NCBI GenBank assembly: GCA_038182865.1
Contig: CP116226.1
Span: 2,914,001 to 2,978,000, forward strand
DNA from: Microbacterium enclense
GTDB taxonomy: Bacteria; Actinomycetota; Actinomycetes; Actinomycetales; Microbacteriaceae
Length of the DNA: 64,000 bases
Direction: 5' to 3'
A program made the translations under genes and the position numbers. The notes below the pieces were generated by a model that worked only from the letters and a program-made list of their open reading frames with translations, had not been told where the DNA came from and searched no databases. Below are positions 7,646 through 15,351 of the stretch, piece by piece (within the stretch, counting starts at the first letter, position 1; the number at the start of each line of letters is the position of its first letter).

Positions 7646-9097
7646 TCAGCCGCGCAGGTAGACCGTCGCCGTCTCGGTGAAGAAGTCGCGGGCCACCTGG
7701 CCCTGCTCTTTCGGGCCGAGAGCGCTGCCGCGGTTCCCTCCGAACGGCACATGGAGGTCGGCACCGGCCGAGGCGGAGTTGACATGGACGACGCCCACGC
7801 GGACGTCGTCGATCGCGGCGAGGGCACGTCCGAGGTCGGTCGTGAAGATCGCCGCCGACAGGCCGTACTCACTGTCGTTGACGAGACGGAAGCCCTCGGC
7901 CGCGCTCCTCACACGTCGCACCGCCACGACCGGACCGAAAAGCTCCTCCCGCCACAGTTCGCCGGGGTCCGACTCCGGCACTTCGAACACCGACGGCGGG
8001 ACGAAGAATCCCTCGGCCAATGCCCCGTCGCGGTAGGGACCCGGGGCGACGATCGCCCGCGCAGACGTCGTCGCCCTCTCGAGCGCCGCGTTGACCCTGT
8101 CGCGGGCCCCCGCGTCGACGAGCGGACCGACCTCGACGCCCTCGCCGAGCGCGTCGCCCACCCGAGCGGTCGCGGTGCGTTCCGCGAGCGCCGCGAGGAA
8201 CCGGTCGGCCACGGCCTCGTCCACGATGACACGCGAGGTCGCGGTGCACTTCTGGCCGGCCGCGCGGAAAGCGCCGATCGCGACCTGCTCGACGGCGAGG
8301 TCGAGGTCGGCGTCGTCGAGGACGAGGGCGGCGTTCTTGCCCCCGAGTTCGCCCTGGAACGGGATGCCGCGTGCCGCCAATTGCGACGCGATCGCACGGC
8401 CGACGCGCGTGGATCCGGTGAAGGTGACGGCGTCGACGCCGGGGTGCGCCACGATCGCCTCGCCCACCGCCGCGGTGCCGTTGACGAGGTTGAGCACGCC
8501 GTCGGGGAGGCCGGCCTGCTGCAGCGCCTGCGCGAATCTCATCGCCAGGACCGGCACGAACGTCGCGGGCTTCCATACGATCGTGTTCCCCCAGACCAGT
8601 GCCGGGGCGAGCTTCCACGCCGGGATCGAGAAGGGGAAGTTGAACGGCGTGATCGCCCCGATGACCCCGACGGGCCGTCGGACGACGAGGATGCGCTCGC
8701 CCGGTGTGGGCGACTCGTACACCTCGCCGGAGAGACGTTCGACCTCCTGTGCGTGATAGCGCAGGATGTTCGCGCCGTGCGCCACTTCGGCGACGGCCTC
8801 GGCGCGGGTCTTGCCCTCTTCGCGCGCGAGTTCGGCACCCCACTCCTCGGCGTGCGCGGCGGCGATGTCGGCGGCTCCGCGGAGCACGGCGGCGCGCGAG
8901 CGCGCGGGGGTCCGGCTCCACCCTGGGAAAGCGGTACGGGCGGCCTCGACCGCTCGGTCGACGTCGGCGCGGTCGGCACCCGGGCCCGTGGCCACGACGT
9001 CCGACGGACGACTCGGGTTGACGTCGACGAGCTCGTCGCCGCGGCCCGTGACCCACCGACCATCGATGAGGTGCTGGAGGAGAGTCGTGTCGGTCAT
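7646..9097 (-). CDS. NAD(P)-dependent semialdehyde dehydrogenase (ALDH superfamily)
   Basis: 483-residue soluble aldehyde dehydrogenase oxidising an aldehyde or semialdehyde to the acid. The substrate tunnel motif is PFNFPFSIPAWK, the cofactor site FTGSTRVGRAI, the general-base Glu lies in FQGELGGKN, and the catalytic Cys in GQKCTATSR. The GQKCTATSR form resembles alpha-ketoglutaric-semialdehyde and succinate-semialdehyde dehydrogenases. It is the last gene of an operon after the aminotransferase and glutaryl-CoA dehydrogenase, starting in an ATGA overlap with the latter. That context favours glutarate semialdehyde or succinate semialdehyde as substrate. It may also take the aldehyde made by the amine oxidase nearby. 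Family certain, substrate inferred. Confidence 0.92.
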   Translation of the reverse strand: MTDTTLLQHLIDGRWVTGRGDELVDVNPSRPSDVVATGPGADRADVDRAVEAARTAFPGWSRTPARSRAAVLRGAADIAAAHAEEWGAELAREEGKTRAEAVAEVAHGANILRYHAQEVERLSGEVYESPTPGERILVVRRPVGVIGAITPFNFPFSIPAWKLAPALVWGNTIVWKPATFVPVLAMRFAQALQQAGLPDGVLNLVNGTAAVGEAIVAHPGVDAVTFTGSTRVGRAIASQLAARGIPFQGELGGKNAALVLDDADLDLAVEQVAIGAFRAAGQKCTATSRVIVDEAVADRFLAALAERTATARVGDALGEGVEVGPLVDAGARDRVNAALERATTSARAIVAPGPYRDGALAEGFFVPPSVFEVPESDPGELWREELFGPVVAVRRVRSAAEGFRLVNDSEYGLSAAIFTTDLGRALAAIDDVRVGVVHVNSASAGADLHVPFGGNRGSALGPKEQGQVARDFFTETATVYLRG

Positions 9098-10278
9098 CGC
9101 TTGTCCTCATCGGTGGCGGAACGGAAGGCGGGGATGCCGGTGAGGTGGGCGCCGAGCACGAGGGTGTGGATCTCGTCGGTGCCCTCGTACGTCCGCACCG
9201 ACTCCAGGTTGGCGGCGTGACGCATCGGGGAATACTCGGCGGTCACGCCGTTGCCGCCGAGGATGGTGCGCGCTTCCCGGGCGACGGCGATCGCCGCGCG
9301 CGTGTTGCTGAGCTTGGCGACCGAGATCTGGTGCGGCGCGAGCCGGCCGGCATCCTTCAGCCGCCCCAGGCGGAGCGCGACGAGCTGGGCCTTCTCGATC
9401 TCGAGGGCCATGTCGACGAGCTTGCTCTGGGTGAGCTGGAACGACGCGATCGGCTGGTTGAACTGCATGCGCTGACCCGCGTAGGTCAGGGCGGTCTCGT
9501 AGCTGTCGCGCGCGGCGCCGATGACGCCCCATCCGATGCCGTACCGGGCCTCGTTCAGACAGGAGAAGGGGGCGCGCAGACCGCGGGCGCCGGGAAGCTG
9601 CGCGTCAGCGGGAAGGCGCACGTCCGAGAGGGTGATGTCGCACTGGATCGAGGCGCGCATCGACATCTTCGGCGCGATCGGGACCGCGGTGAAGCCGGCG
9701 GTGTCGGTGGGCACGAGGAATCCGCGGACGCCGTCATCTGTCTGCGCCCAGACCACGGCGATGTCGGCGATCGAGGCGAGACCGATCCACCGCTTCGTGC
9801 CGTTGAGCACCCAGTCATCACCGTCGCGACGAGCGAACGTGGTCATGCTCGACGGGTCCGAACCCGAGTTCGGCTCGGTGAGCCCGAAGCATCCGATCGC
9901 CTCGCCCCGCGCCATTCTCGGAAGCCAGTGCTGCTTCTGTTCCTCGCTGCCGTGCTTGTGGATGGCGCTCATCGCGAGTGAGCCCTGCACCGAGACGAAT
10001 GTGCGCAGGCCCGAGTCGCCCGCCTCGAGCTCCATGGCGGCCAGGCCGTACTCGACGGGGCTGCGTCCGGGGCAGCCGTATCCGTCGAGGTGCATACCGA
10101 GCACACCGAGCGCGGCGAGCTCCGGCACCAGTTCGACCGGGAAGTGCGCGCGGTCGTACCAGTCGGCGATCGAGGGCTTCACGCGCTCCTCGACGAAGCT
10201 CCGCACGCGGGCGCGGACCTCGCGTTCGTCGTCGTCGAGGAGATCGTCGAAGTCGAGCAGGTCGGGAACGGTGCTCAT
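9094..10278 (-). CDS. gcdH: Acyl-CoA dehydrogenase, glutaryl-CoA dehydrogenase type
   Basis: 394-residue FAD enzyme expected to convert glutaryl-CoA to crotonyl-CoA and CO2. The segment SGLRTFVSVQGSLAM, the flavin-binding motif GCFGLTEPNSGSDPSSM and the C-terminal RTYEGTDEIHTLVLG closely match glutaryl-CoA dehydrogenases. The catalytic base is Glu365 in the last motif. The start MSTVPDLLDF overlaps the upstream aminotransferase stop by ATGA. The neighbouring aminotransferase, semialdehyde dehydrogenase and class III CoA-transferase are the genes expected for a 5-aminovalerate/glutarate route, which strengthens the call. Another short-chain acyl-CoA dehydrogenase activity is the main alternative. 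Confidence 0.85.
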   Translation of the reverse strand: MSTVPDLLDFDDLLDDDEREVRARVRSFVEERVKPSIADWYDRAHFPVELVPELAALGVLGMHLDGYGCPGRSPVEYGLAAMELEAGDSGLRTFVSVQGSLAMSAIHKHGSEEQKQHWLPRMARGEAIGCFGLTEPNSGSDPSSMTTFARRDGDDWVLNGTKRWIGLASIADIAVVWAQTDDGVRGFLVPTDTAGFTAVPIAPKMSMRASIQCDITLSDVRLPADAQLPGARGLRAPFSCLNEARYGIGWGVIGAARDSYETALTYAGQRMQFNQPIASFQLTQSKLVDMALEIEKAQLVALRLGRLKDAGRLAPHQISVAKLSNTRAAIAVAREARTILGGNGVTAEYSPMRHAANLESVRTYEGTDEIHTLVLGAHLTGIPAFRSATDEDKR

Positions 10279-11609
10279 GCGGCATCCTCCGTCGTCGTCA
10301 GGGTCGCCGTCGCGGTCCGGACCGCGTCGGCCAGGATACGCAGGCCCGTATCGAGGATCCCCTCCTCGATGACCAAGGGCGGCAGCAGCCGGATGACGTT
10401 GCCGTACGTGCCGCACGTGAGGGTCAGGACGCCGGCCGCGTGGCACGCGGCGGAGATGCGCTGCGCCAGATCGGGGCGAGGGGCCAGGGTGCCGGGATCG
10501 GCGAACTCGATCGCCATCATCGCCCCGCGTCCGCGGACCTCTGCCACGACGGGGATCTCGTCGACGAGGGGCTCCAGGCGCGCGCGCACGGCGCGCTCGA
10601 TCCGTTCGACGCGCGGGAGGAGCTCGGGGTCATCGAGCACCTCGAACACCGCGAGGGCGGCCTCGCACGCGACGGGGTTTCCGGCGTAGGTGCCGCCCAG
10701 CCCGCCGGGGTGCACGGCATCCATGATCTCCGCCCGTCCCGTCACCGCGCTCAGGGGGAGCCCGCCGCCGAGGGCCTTCGCCGTCAGGAGGAGATCGGCC
10801 ACGACGCCCTCGTGCTCGCTTGCGAACAGCCGGCCCGTCCGTCCGAGCCCGCTCTGGATCTCGTCGATCACGAGCAGGATGCCGTGCCGGTCGGCGATCT
10901 CGCGAAGCCCGGGCAGGAAGCCGGGAGCGGGGACGACGAAGCCGCCTTCGCCCTGGATCGGTTCCACCACCAGCGCGGCGAACGTCGAGGCGCCGTGCTC
11001 GTCGAGCAGCCTCTCGATCTCGTTCAGCACCTCGGCGACGGGGCGTCCGCGCAGGGGGTTCGCGTTGGGCAGGCGGACGATGTCGTCTGGGAACGGCCCG
11101 AACGAGGTCTTGTACGGGTGCTCCTTCGCGGTCATGCCGAGGGTGAGCAGCGACCGTCCGTGGTAGGCCTCGTCGACGACGAGGATGCCGGCCCGTCCGG
11201 TGTGCGCGCGGGCGATCTTCACCGCGTTCTCGACAGCCTCGGCGCCCGTGGTGAACAGGCCGGTGCGCTTGTCGTGCGCGCCGGGGGTGTGCGCGTTGAG
11301 CCACTGCGCGACGCGGACGTATCCCTCGTACTCGGTGACCATGAAGCAGGTGTGGGTCACGCGCTCCGCCTGAGCGGCGACGCGCTCGGCCACACGCGGG
11401 TTCGCCGCGCCGACGCTGGTCACGGCGATGCCCGAGGCGAGGTCGATCAGCTCGTTGCCATCGACGTCCTCGAGGGTCGACGAGGTGGCACGGGCGACGA
11501 ACACGGGCAGGGTGACGCCGAATCCGGACGGCACAGCCTGTGTCCGTTCGTCGTGCAGGCGACGCGAGAGAGGTCCGGGAATCTCGGTGACGAGGCGGGG
11601 AACGGTCAT
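10275..11609 (-). CDS. gabT: 4-aminobutyrate / 5-aminovalerate aminotransferase (class III PLP)
   Basis: 444-residue PLP enzyme moving the terminal amino group of an omega-amino acid to 2-oxoglutarate and giving a semialdehyde. Class III features include the FTTGAEAVENAVKIAR phosphate-binding segment, the LLVIDEIQSGLGRTGR motif with the PLP-contacting Asp, and the Schiff-base Lys in LLTAKALGGGLP. The start at 11609 is favoured because TACAGT lies six bases upstream on this strand, a leaderless arrangement; an in-frame ATG 21 bases further up would begin inside that promoter. First gene of a three-gene operon with gcdH and the aldehyde dehydrogenase. The divergent PucR regulator probably controls it. 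GABA and 5-aminovalerate cannot be told apart by sequence. Confidence 0.88.
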   Translation of the reverse strand: MTVPRLVTEIPGPLSRRLHDERTQAVPSGFGVTLPVFVARATSSTLEDVDGNELIDLASGIAVTSVGAANPRVAERVAAQAERVTHTCFMVTEYEGYVRVAQWLNAHTPGAHDKRTGLFTTGAEAVENAVKIARAHTGRAGILVVDEAYHGRSLLTLGMTAKEHPYKTSFGPFPDDIVRLPNANPLRGRPVAEVLNEIERLLDEHGASTFAALVVEPIQGEGGFVVPAPGFLPGLREIADRHGILLVIDEIQSGLGRTGRLFASEHEGVVADLLLTAKALGGGLPLSAVTGRAEIMDAVHPGGLGGTYAGNPVACEAALAVFEVLDDPELLPRVERIERAVRARLEPLVDEIPVVAEVRGRGAMMAIEFADPGTLAPRPDLAQRISAACHAAGVLTLTCGTYGNVIRLLPPLVIEEGILDTGLRILADAVRTATATLTTTEDAA

Positions 11610-11615
11610 GCGCCG

Positions 11616-11621
11616 ACTGTA
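11616..11621 (-). promoter_or_regulatory. -10 element TACAGT for leaderless gabT operon
   Basis: Read on the minus strand, TACAGT is followed by six bases and then the gabT ATG. No Shine-Dalgarno sequence is present, so transcription probably starts at the initiation codon. Confidence 0.6.
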
Positions 11622-11674
11622 CGGCGCCATCCCTCAGCCGGGGAGGGCACTTCGCTCGGGGTGCGTTCCTCTCC

Positions 11675-11689
11675 TGTGCATGATGCACA
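11675..11689. promoter_or_regulatory. Palindrome TGTGCAT-G-ATGCACA, candidate PucR operator
   Basis: A perfect 7-1-7 palindrome in the 88-bp gap between divergent gabT and the PucR-type gene. Its right arm overlaps the likely -10 (CACAAT, 11686-11691) of the regulator gene. Its centre is about 73 bp upstream of the presumed gabT start. This suits activation of gabT with autoregulation. Confidence 0.6.
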
Positions 11690-11697
11690 ATAGGCCG

Positions 11698-13056
11698 ATG
11701 CCCACCCTTTCCGCCCTGGCCGAGGCGGCCGGACACGCCCTCGTTCCCGTGACCCCCTTCCCGCCGTCGCGCCTGGTCAGCGGAGTCCACGTGTCGGAGC
11801 TGGCCGGCCCCGGGCGTTACCTCGCCGGCGGGGAACTGCTGCTGACCACCGGCATCCCTCTCACCGGTCGCGAGAGCGACGAGGGGTACGTGGCATCCCT
11901 CGCCGCTCACGACGTCGGGGCGCTGGGCTTGGGTCTCGGTGAGGGGTGGGACGCCCCGCCGCCGGGCTTCGCGGACCGGTGCGCGCGCGCCGGGGTGCCT
12001 CTGTTCGTCGTACCCGACGGTGTGCCGTTCCTCGACGTGTCGCGGGCGCTCGTCACCCTGGAGCGCCGAGTCGAGCGCGACGCGGGGATCCGCGCCGCGT
12101 CCGCACACACGCGACTCGCCGAAGCGGCGGCGGGAGACGACGGCAAGGCCGGTGTCGTGAGGGCGATCGCCGAAGCCGTCGGGGGGTGGGCTGCGTGGGT
12201 CCCCGCGGCCCCGAGCCACGACGCGGCGCTCCTGCATCCGCCGGCGCTCGCGGGCCTCCTGCCCTCGGTCGTCGCCGACATCGACGCGTCGCTGGGGCGC
12301 TCCGGAGCGGGCGCGGCGTCGTTCTCGGCACACGGCTCGGTCGCGCTGGCGTTGCCCGTCACGAACGGATCGGGCCGGGTCGGCGCTCTGGCCATCGGCG
12401 CGGGCCGCCCGCTCACCCCCGCCGATCGCCAGCTCGCCCGCACGGCGATCGCTCTGCTGCGCTCCCTCGCGGCGCCCCCTCCCGCCATCGGGCCTTCATC
12501 CGCCGGACCGTGGATCGTGCGTCTCGCTCTGGACGGGCGCGCCGACGCAGCCCGTGCGCTGGCTCACTCCAGCGGAATCGAGCTGCCTCCCGTCGTGCGC
12601 GTGCACATCGGCGACCTCGCGACGGAGCCGCTGCCGCTCTCGGTCGTCGACGGGTCCCGGCGCATCGCGCTGCGTTCCGGCGACGACGTGCCGACGGCGG
12701 GCGCGGTCGGCGCACCCGTCGCCTGGGAAGACGTCCCCGCGGCGGCCGACCGCGCTCTCGCGCTCTGGTTCGCCTCCCTCGCCGACGACGCGGGTGCCGT
12801 GCCCGCGGTCGTCGAGCCCGCCGACCGCGCCGGCGTCTGGCTCGGCGCCCTCGCACCGACGCCGGGTCTGCGTGACGCGGTCCGCGCGCACCTGGCCGGA
12901 GGGCTGCGCGTGGAGCAGACCGCGCGCGCTCTCGGGGTGCACCGCAACACCGCCCGCCAGCGGATCGCCGCCGCCGAGCGAGCGATGGGCGTCGTCCTGA
13001 CCGACCCTGACGTCGCCGCGGAACTGTGGATGAGGCTGCGTCGGGTCAGCCGCTGA
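11698..13056 (+). CDS. PucR-family transcriptional regulator
   Basis: 452-residue regulator. The N-terminal PucR domain begins MPTLSALAEAAGHALVPVT and contains the LLLTTGIPL strand. The C-terminus is a PucR helix-turn-helix (GLRVEQTARALGVHRNTARQRIAAAERAMG). The region between is weakly conserved. The start at 11698 follows CACAAT by six bases, consistent with a leaderless message. It is divergent from the gabT operon, and members of this family are known to control purine, proline and GABA catabolism. It is therefore the probable regulator of the omega-amino-acid genes. Its 3' end overlaps the convergent CoA-transferase gene by 11 bases. Confidence 0.88.
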   Translation: MPTLSALAEAAGHALVPVTPFPPSRLVSGVHVSELAGPGRYLAGGELLLTTGIPLTGRESDEGYVASLAAHDVGALGLGLGEGWDAPPPGFADRCARAGVPLFVVPDGVPFLDVSRALVTLERRVERDAGIRAASAHTRLAEAAAGDDGKAGVVRAIAEAVGGWAAWVPAAPSHDAALLHPPALAGLLPSVVADIDASLGRSGAGAASFSAHGSVALALPVTNGSGRVGALAIGAGRPLTPADRQLARTAIALLRSLAAPPPAIGPSSAGPWIVRLALDGRADAARALAHSSGIELPPVVRVHIGDLATEPLPLSVVDGSRRIALRSGDDVPTAGAVGAPVAWEDVPAAADRALALWFASLADDAGAVPAVVEPADRAGVWLGALAPTPGLRDAVRAHLAGGLRVEQTARALGVHRNTARQRIAAAERAMGVVLTDPDVAAELWMRLRRVSR

Positions 13057-14200
13057 CGCCCGCCAGCCACGCGAAGACGTCGTCGGTGTGCTCGCCGAGT
13101 CGTGGGGGAGCAGACGCGGCGCTCGGCACCGGGGGTGACCACGCGATGGGCGAGCGCACCTGCCGCGACGTGCGCCCGTCGGCGCCGGTCGTCTCGTAGA
13201 CGGGGTCGAGTCCCAGGCGCGAGGCGAGGGCGAGCCCCTCGCCGATGGTGTTGACCACGCCCGCGGCGACGCCGACGGCGTTGAGGCGTTCGGCCCACGC
13301 GGCGGCGGTGTCGCGCGCCAGCGGTTCTTCGAGGGCGACGGCGAGGTCGTCGCGATGGCCCACCCGCGCCGCGTTCGTCGCGAACGCCTCGTGCTCGGCG
13401 AGATGGCCGACACCGAGCACCTCGGTCATGCGTCGGAACTGCGCGTCGTTGCCGCACGCCACGGCGAGGGGTCCGTCGCCGCAATGAAGGACCTCGTACG
13501 GGGCGATGGAGGGATGCCGGTTTCCCAGTCGCACCGGCTCGGTGCCGGCACCGAGGTGGGCCGAGACCTGGTTGACCAGAGCGGCCTGGAGGCTCGAGAG
13601 CAGGTTCACGTCGATCCGCGAGCCGCGCCCGGTGAGTTCTCGACGACGCAACGCGGCGAGGATGCCGATCACCGCGTCCTTGCCGGTGAGCACGTCGACG
13701 AGGGCGACGCCGGCCTTCATCGCGGCGCCGTCGTGATCTCCGGTGATGTGCATCAGGCCGCCGACCGCTTGAGCGACGAAGTCGTAGCCGGGGAGTTCGG
13801 CTCCGCCGTCGAGTCCGAAGCCGCTCACCGAGGCGTAGACGAGGCGCGGATGCCGCTCGGACAGTGTCGCCCAGTCGAAACCGAGTCGTGCGAACTGACC
13901 GGGCCGGAAGTTCTCGATGACGACGTCGCTGCGCGCGATGAGCTGCTCTGCGCGCGCACGGTCGTCCGGAAGGGTGAGGTCGAGCGCGACGGAGGACTTC
14001 CCGCGGTTGGCGGCCTCGAAGTACGTGGTCATGCCCGACGACGCGTAGGGAGGGCCCCATGCGCGGGTGTCGTCGCCGCTTCCGGGGCGCTCGATCTTGA
14101 CCACCCGTGCGCCGAGATCGGCGAGCATCATCGTGGCCAGGGGTCCCGCGAGCACGCGGGAGAAATCGGCGACGACCACGCCCTCGAGGGGAGCGCTCAC
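13046..14200 (-). CDS. Class III CoA-transferase (CaiB/BaiF family), probably dicarboxylate-activating
   Basis: 384-residue enzyme moving CoA from a donor such as succinyl-CoA to a carboxylate acceptor. The start is typical (LEGVVVADFSRVLAGPLATMMLADLGARVVKIERPGSGDD). The family Asp, which carries the acyl-anhydride/thioester intermediate, lies in the GYDFVAQAVGGLM segment, and KAGVALVDVLTGKDA follows. The GTG start overlaps the LacI gene stop as GTGA, so both are on one transcript. With glutaryl-CoA dehydrogenase 3 kb away, glutarate is the likeliest acceptor, as in Pseudomonas gcdG and human SUGCT. That specificity is inferred from context only. Confidence 0.87.
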   Translation of the reverse strand: MSAPLEGVVVADFSRVLAGPLATMMLADLGARVVKIERPGSGDDTRAWGPPYASSGMTTYFEAANRGKSSVALDLTLPDDRARAEQLIARSDVVIENFRPGQFARLGFDWATLSERHPRLVYASVSGFGLDGGAELPGYDFVAQAVGGLMHITGDHDGAAMKAGVALVDVLTGKDAVIGILAALRRRELTGRGSRIDVNLLSSLQAALVNQVSAHLGAGTEPVRLGNRHPSIAPYEVLHCGDGPLAVACGNDAQFRRMTEVLGVGHLAEHEAFATNAARVGHRDDLAVALEEPLARDTAAAWAERLNAVGVAAGVVNTIGEGLALASRLGLDPVYETTGADGRTSRQVRSPIAWSPPVPSAASAPPRLGEHTDDVFAWLAGVSG

Positions 14201-15219
14201 GCGTGCACCCCCGCCAGGGCGTGCGCGGTCGAGGCGCGCGCCACGACGTCGATGGGGAACTCGACGTCGGTCCCGCGGGGCTTGCGGCCCTCGAGGACGT
14301 CGAGCAGGAGGGCGGCGCAGGCCACGCCCGAGGCGCGCGGGCGCAGGTCGATCGAGGTGATCGCGGGGCGCAGGAACGGCAGCGAGGGGTGGTCGACGCA
14401 CGAGACGACCGTGATGTCGTCGCCGACCGTCCGGCCGAGCCGTTCGAGGGTGGCGACCACCTCGATCGCGCTCGAGTCGGGCCCGCAGACGATGACGTCG
14501 GTCTCGGGGCGTTCGTCGAGCAGACGCTCCGTGCGGCTGCGGATCTCGACCCACGGCGCTTCGAAGGACACCGCCGCGAGCGCAGGGTCGAGCCCGCGCT
14601 CGTCGCAGGCGCGGCGGTAGCCGGCGACCAGCTGCCGCCCCCAGTCGGAGGAGTCCGGCGCGACGAGGAGGGCGGGGTGGCGTGCGCCGGTGCGATCGAT
14701 CTCGTCGAAGAGACGCAGCATCGCGGTCTCGTGCGACGACCACACCACGCCGACCGGGTCTCCCTCGACCTCGGCGGGCAGGTGCTCCTGGGTCACGATC
14801 GGGATGCCCGAGGCGAACAGCGCGGGGAGGGCGGGGTCTCCCGCGAGCGGGTCGCCGATGACGAGGCCGTCGGCACGCAACGGGCGTGAACGGCCCGATG
14901 AGACCGACGGGCTCACGATCGTGACGTCGACGTCGTGTGCGGCGGCGTGGGTGACGATGCCGAACGTGAACGCCATGTAGTACGACGAGCGCGACACCAC
15001 CTCGGGGAGCACGATGCCGATGGTCCCCACGGAGCCGCTGCGCAGCTGCCGCGCGGCGGTGTTGGCGGTGTAGCCGAGGGCGGCTGCGGCGGCGAGGACG
15101 GCTTCGCGCGTCGCGGGGGAGACGCGACCGCTTCCGCTGAGAGCGTCCGACGCCGTGGTCTTGCCGACCCCGGCGCGGCGGGCGACATCGATCAGGCGCG
15201 CTCGGCCGGTCTCGTGCAT
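14197..15219 (-). CDS. LacI-family repressor, divergent from amine oxidase
   Basis: 340-residue regulator. The N-terminal helix-turn-helix is RLIDVARRAGVGKTTASDALSGSGRVSPATR with the hinge-helix ALGYTANTAARQLRSG. The effector domain is periplasmic-binding-like (TIGIVLPEVVSRSSYYMAFTFG onward). TAGACT seven bases before the ATG marks a leaderless start; a poor -35 (ATGACG) precedes it by about 16 bp. It heads a two-gene transcript with the CoA-transferase and faces the amine oxidase operon. An 18-bp palindrome of LacI-operator form (15306-15323) lies in the shared region. It therefore probably represses the amine/peptide operon and perhaps itself. Effector unknown. Confidence 0.92.
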   Translation of the reverse strand: MHETGRARLIDVARRAGVGKTTASDALSGSGRVSPATREAVLAAAAALGYTANTAARQLRSGSVGTIGIVLPEVVSRSSYYMAFTFGIVTHAAAHDVDVTIVSPSVSSGRSRPLRADGLVIGDPLAGDPALPALFASGIPIVTQEHLPAEVEGDPVGVVWSSHETAMLRLFDEIDRTGARHPALLVAPDSSDWGRQLVAGYRRACDERGLDPALAAVSFEAPWVEIRSRTERLLDERPETDVIVCGPDSSAIEVVATLERLGRTVGDDITVVSCVDHPSLPFLRPAITSIDLRPRASGVACAALLLDVLEGRKPRGTDVEFPIDVVARASTAHALAGVHA

Positions 15220-15226
15220 GCCGCAG

Positions 15227-15232
15227 AGTCTA
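15227..15232 (-). promoter_or_regulatory. -10 element TAGACT for leaderless LacI/CoA-transferase transcript
   Basis: On the minus strand TAGACT is followed by seven bases and the ATG at 15219. No ribosome-binding site is visible. Confidence 0.55.
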
Positions 15233-15275
15233 ACCACACCGCCGGGAGCGTCATCTCCTCGAAACATTTCGGGTC

Positions 15276-15303
15276 TTGTGCCGAAACAGGTCTCTCGCAT
15301 ACT
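15276..15303 (+). promoter_or_regulatory. Promoter of the amine oxidase operon
   Basis: TTGTGC (15276-15281) and CATACT (15298-15303) are separated by 16 bp. The predicted start near 15310 falls inside the palindrome at 15306-15323, so a bound repressor would block initiation. Confidence 0.55.
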
Positions 15304-15305
15304 TT

Positions 15306-15323
15306 TGCCGGAACGTTCCGGCA
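15306..15323. promoter_or_regulatory. LacI-type operator TGCCGGAACGTTCCGGCA
   Basis: A perfect 18-bp palindrome with the central CG typical of LacI-family sites, covering the predicted transcription start of the amine oxidase operon. A weaker inverted repeat (CGAAA-CA-TTTCG, 15260-15271) lies upstream. Confidence 0.75.
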
Positions 15324-15351
15324 CGACTGCTGCCGCCCGACTGGAGATGCG

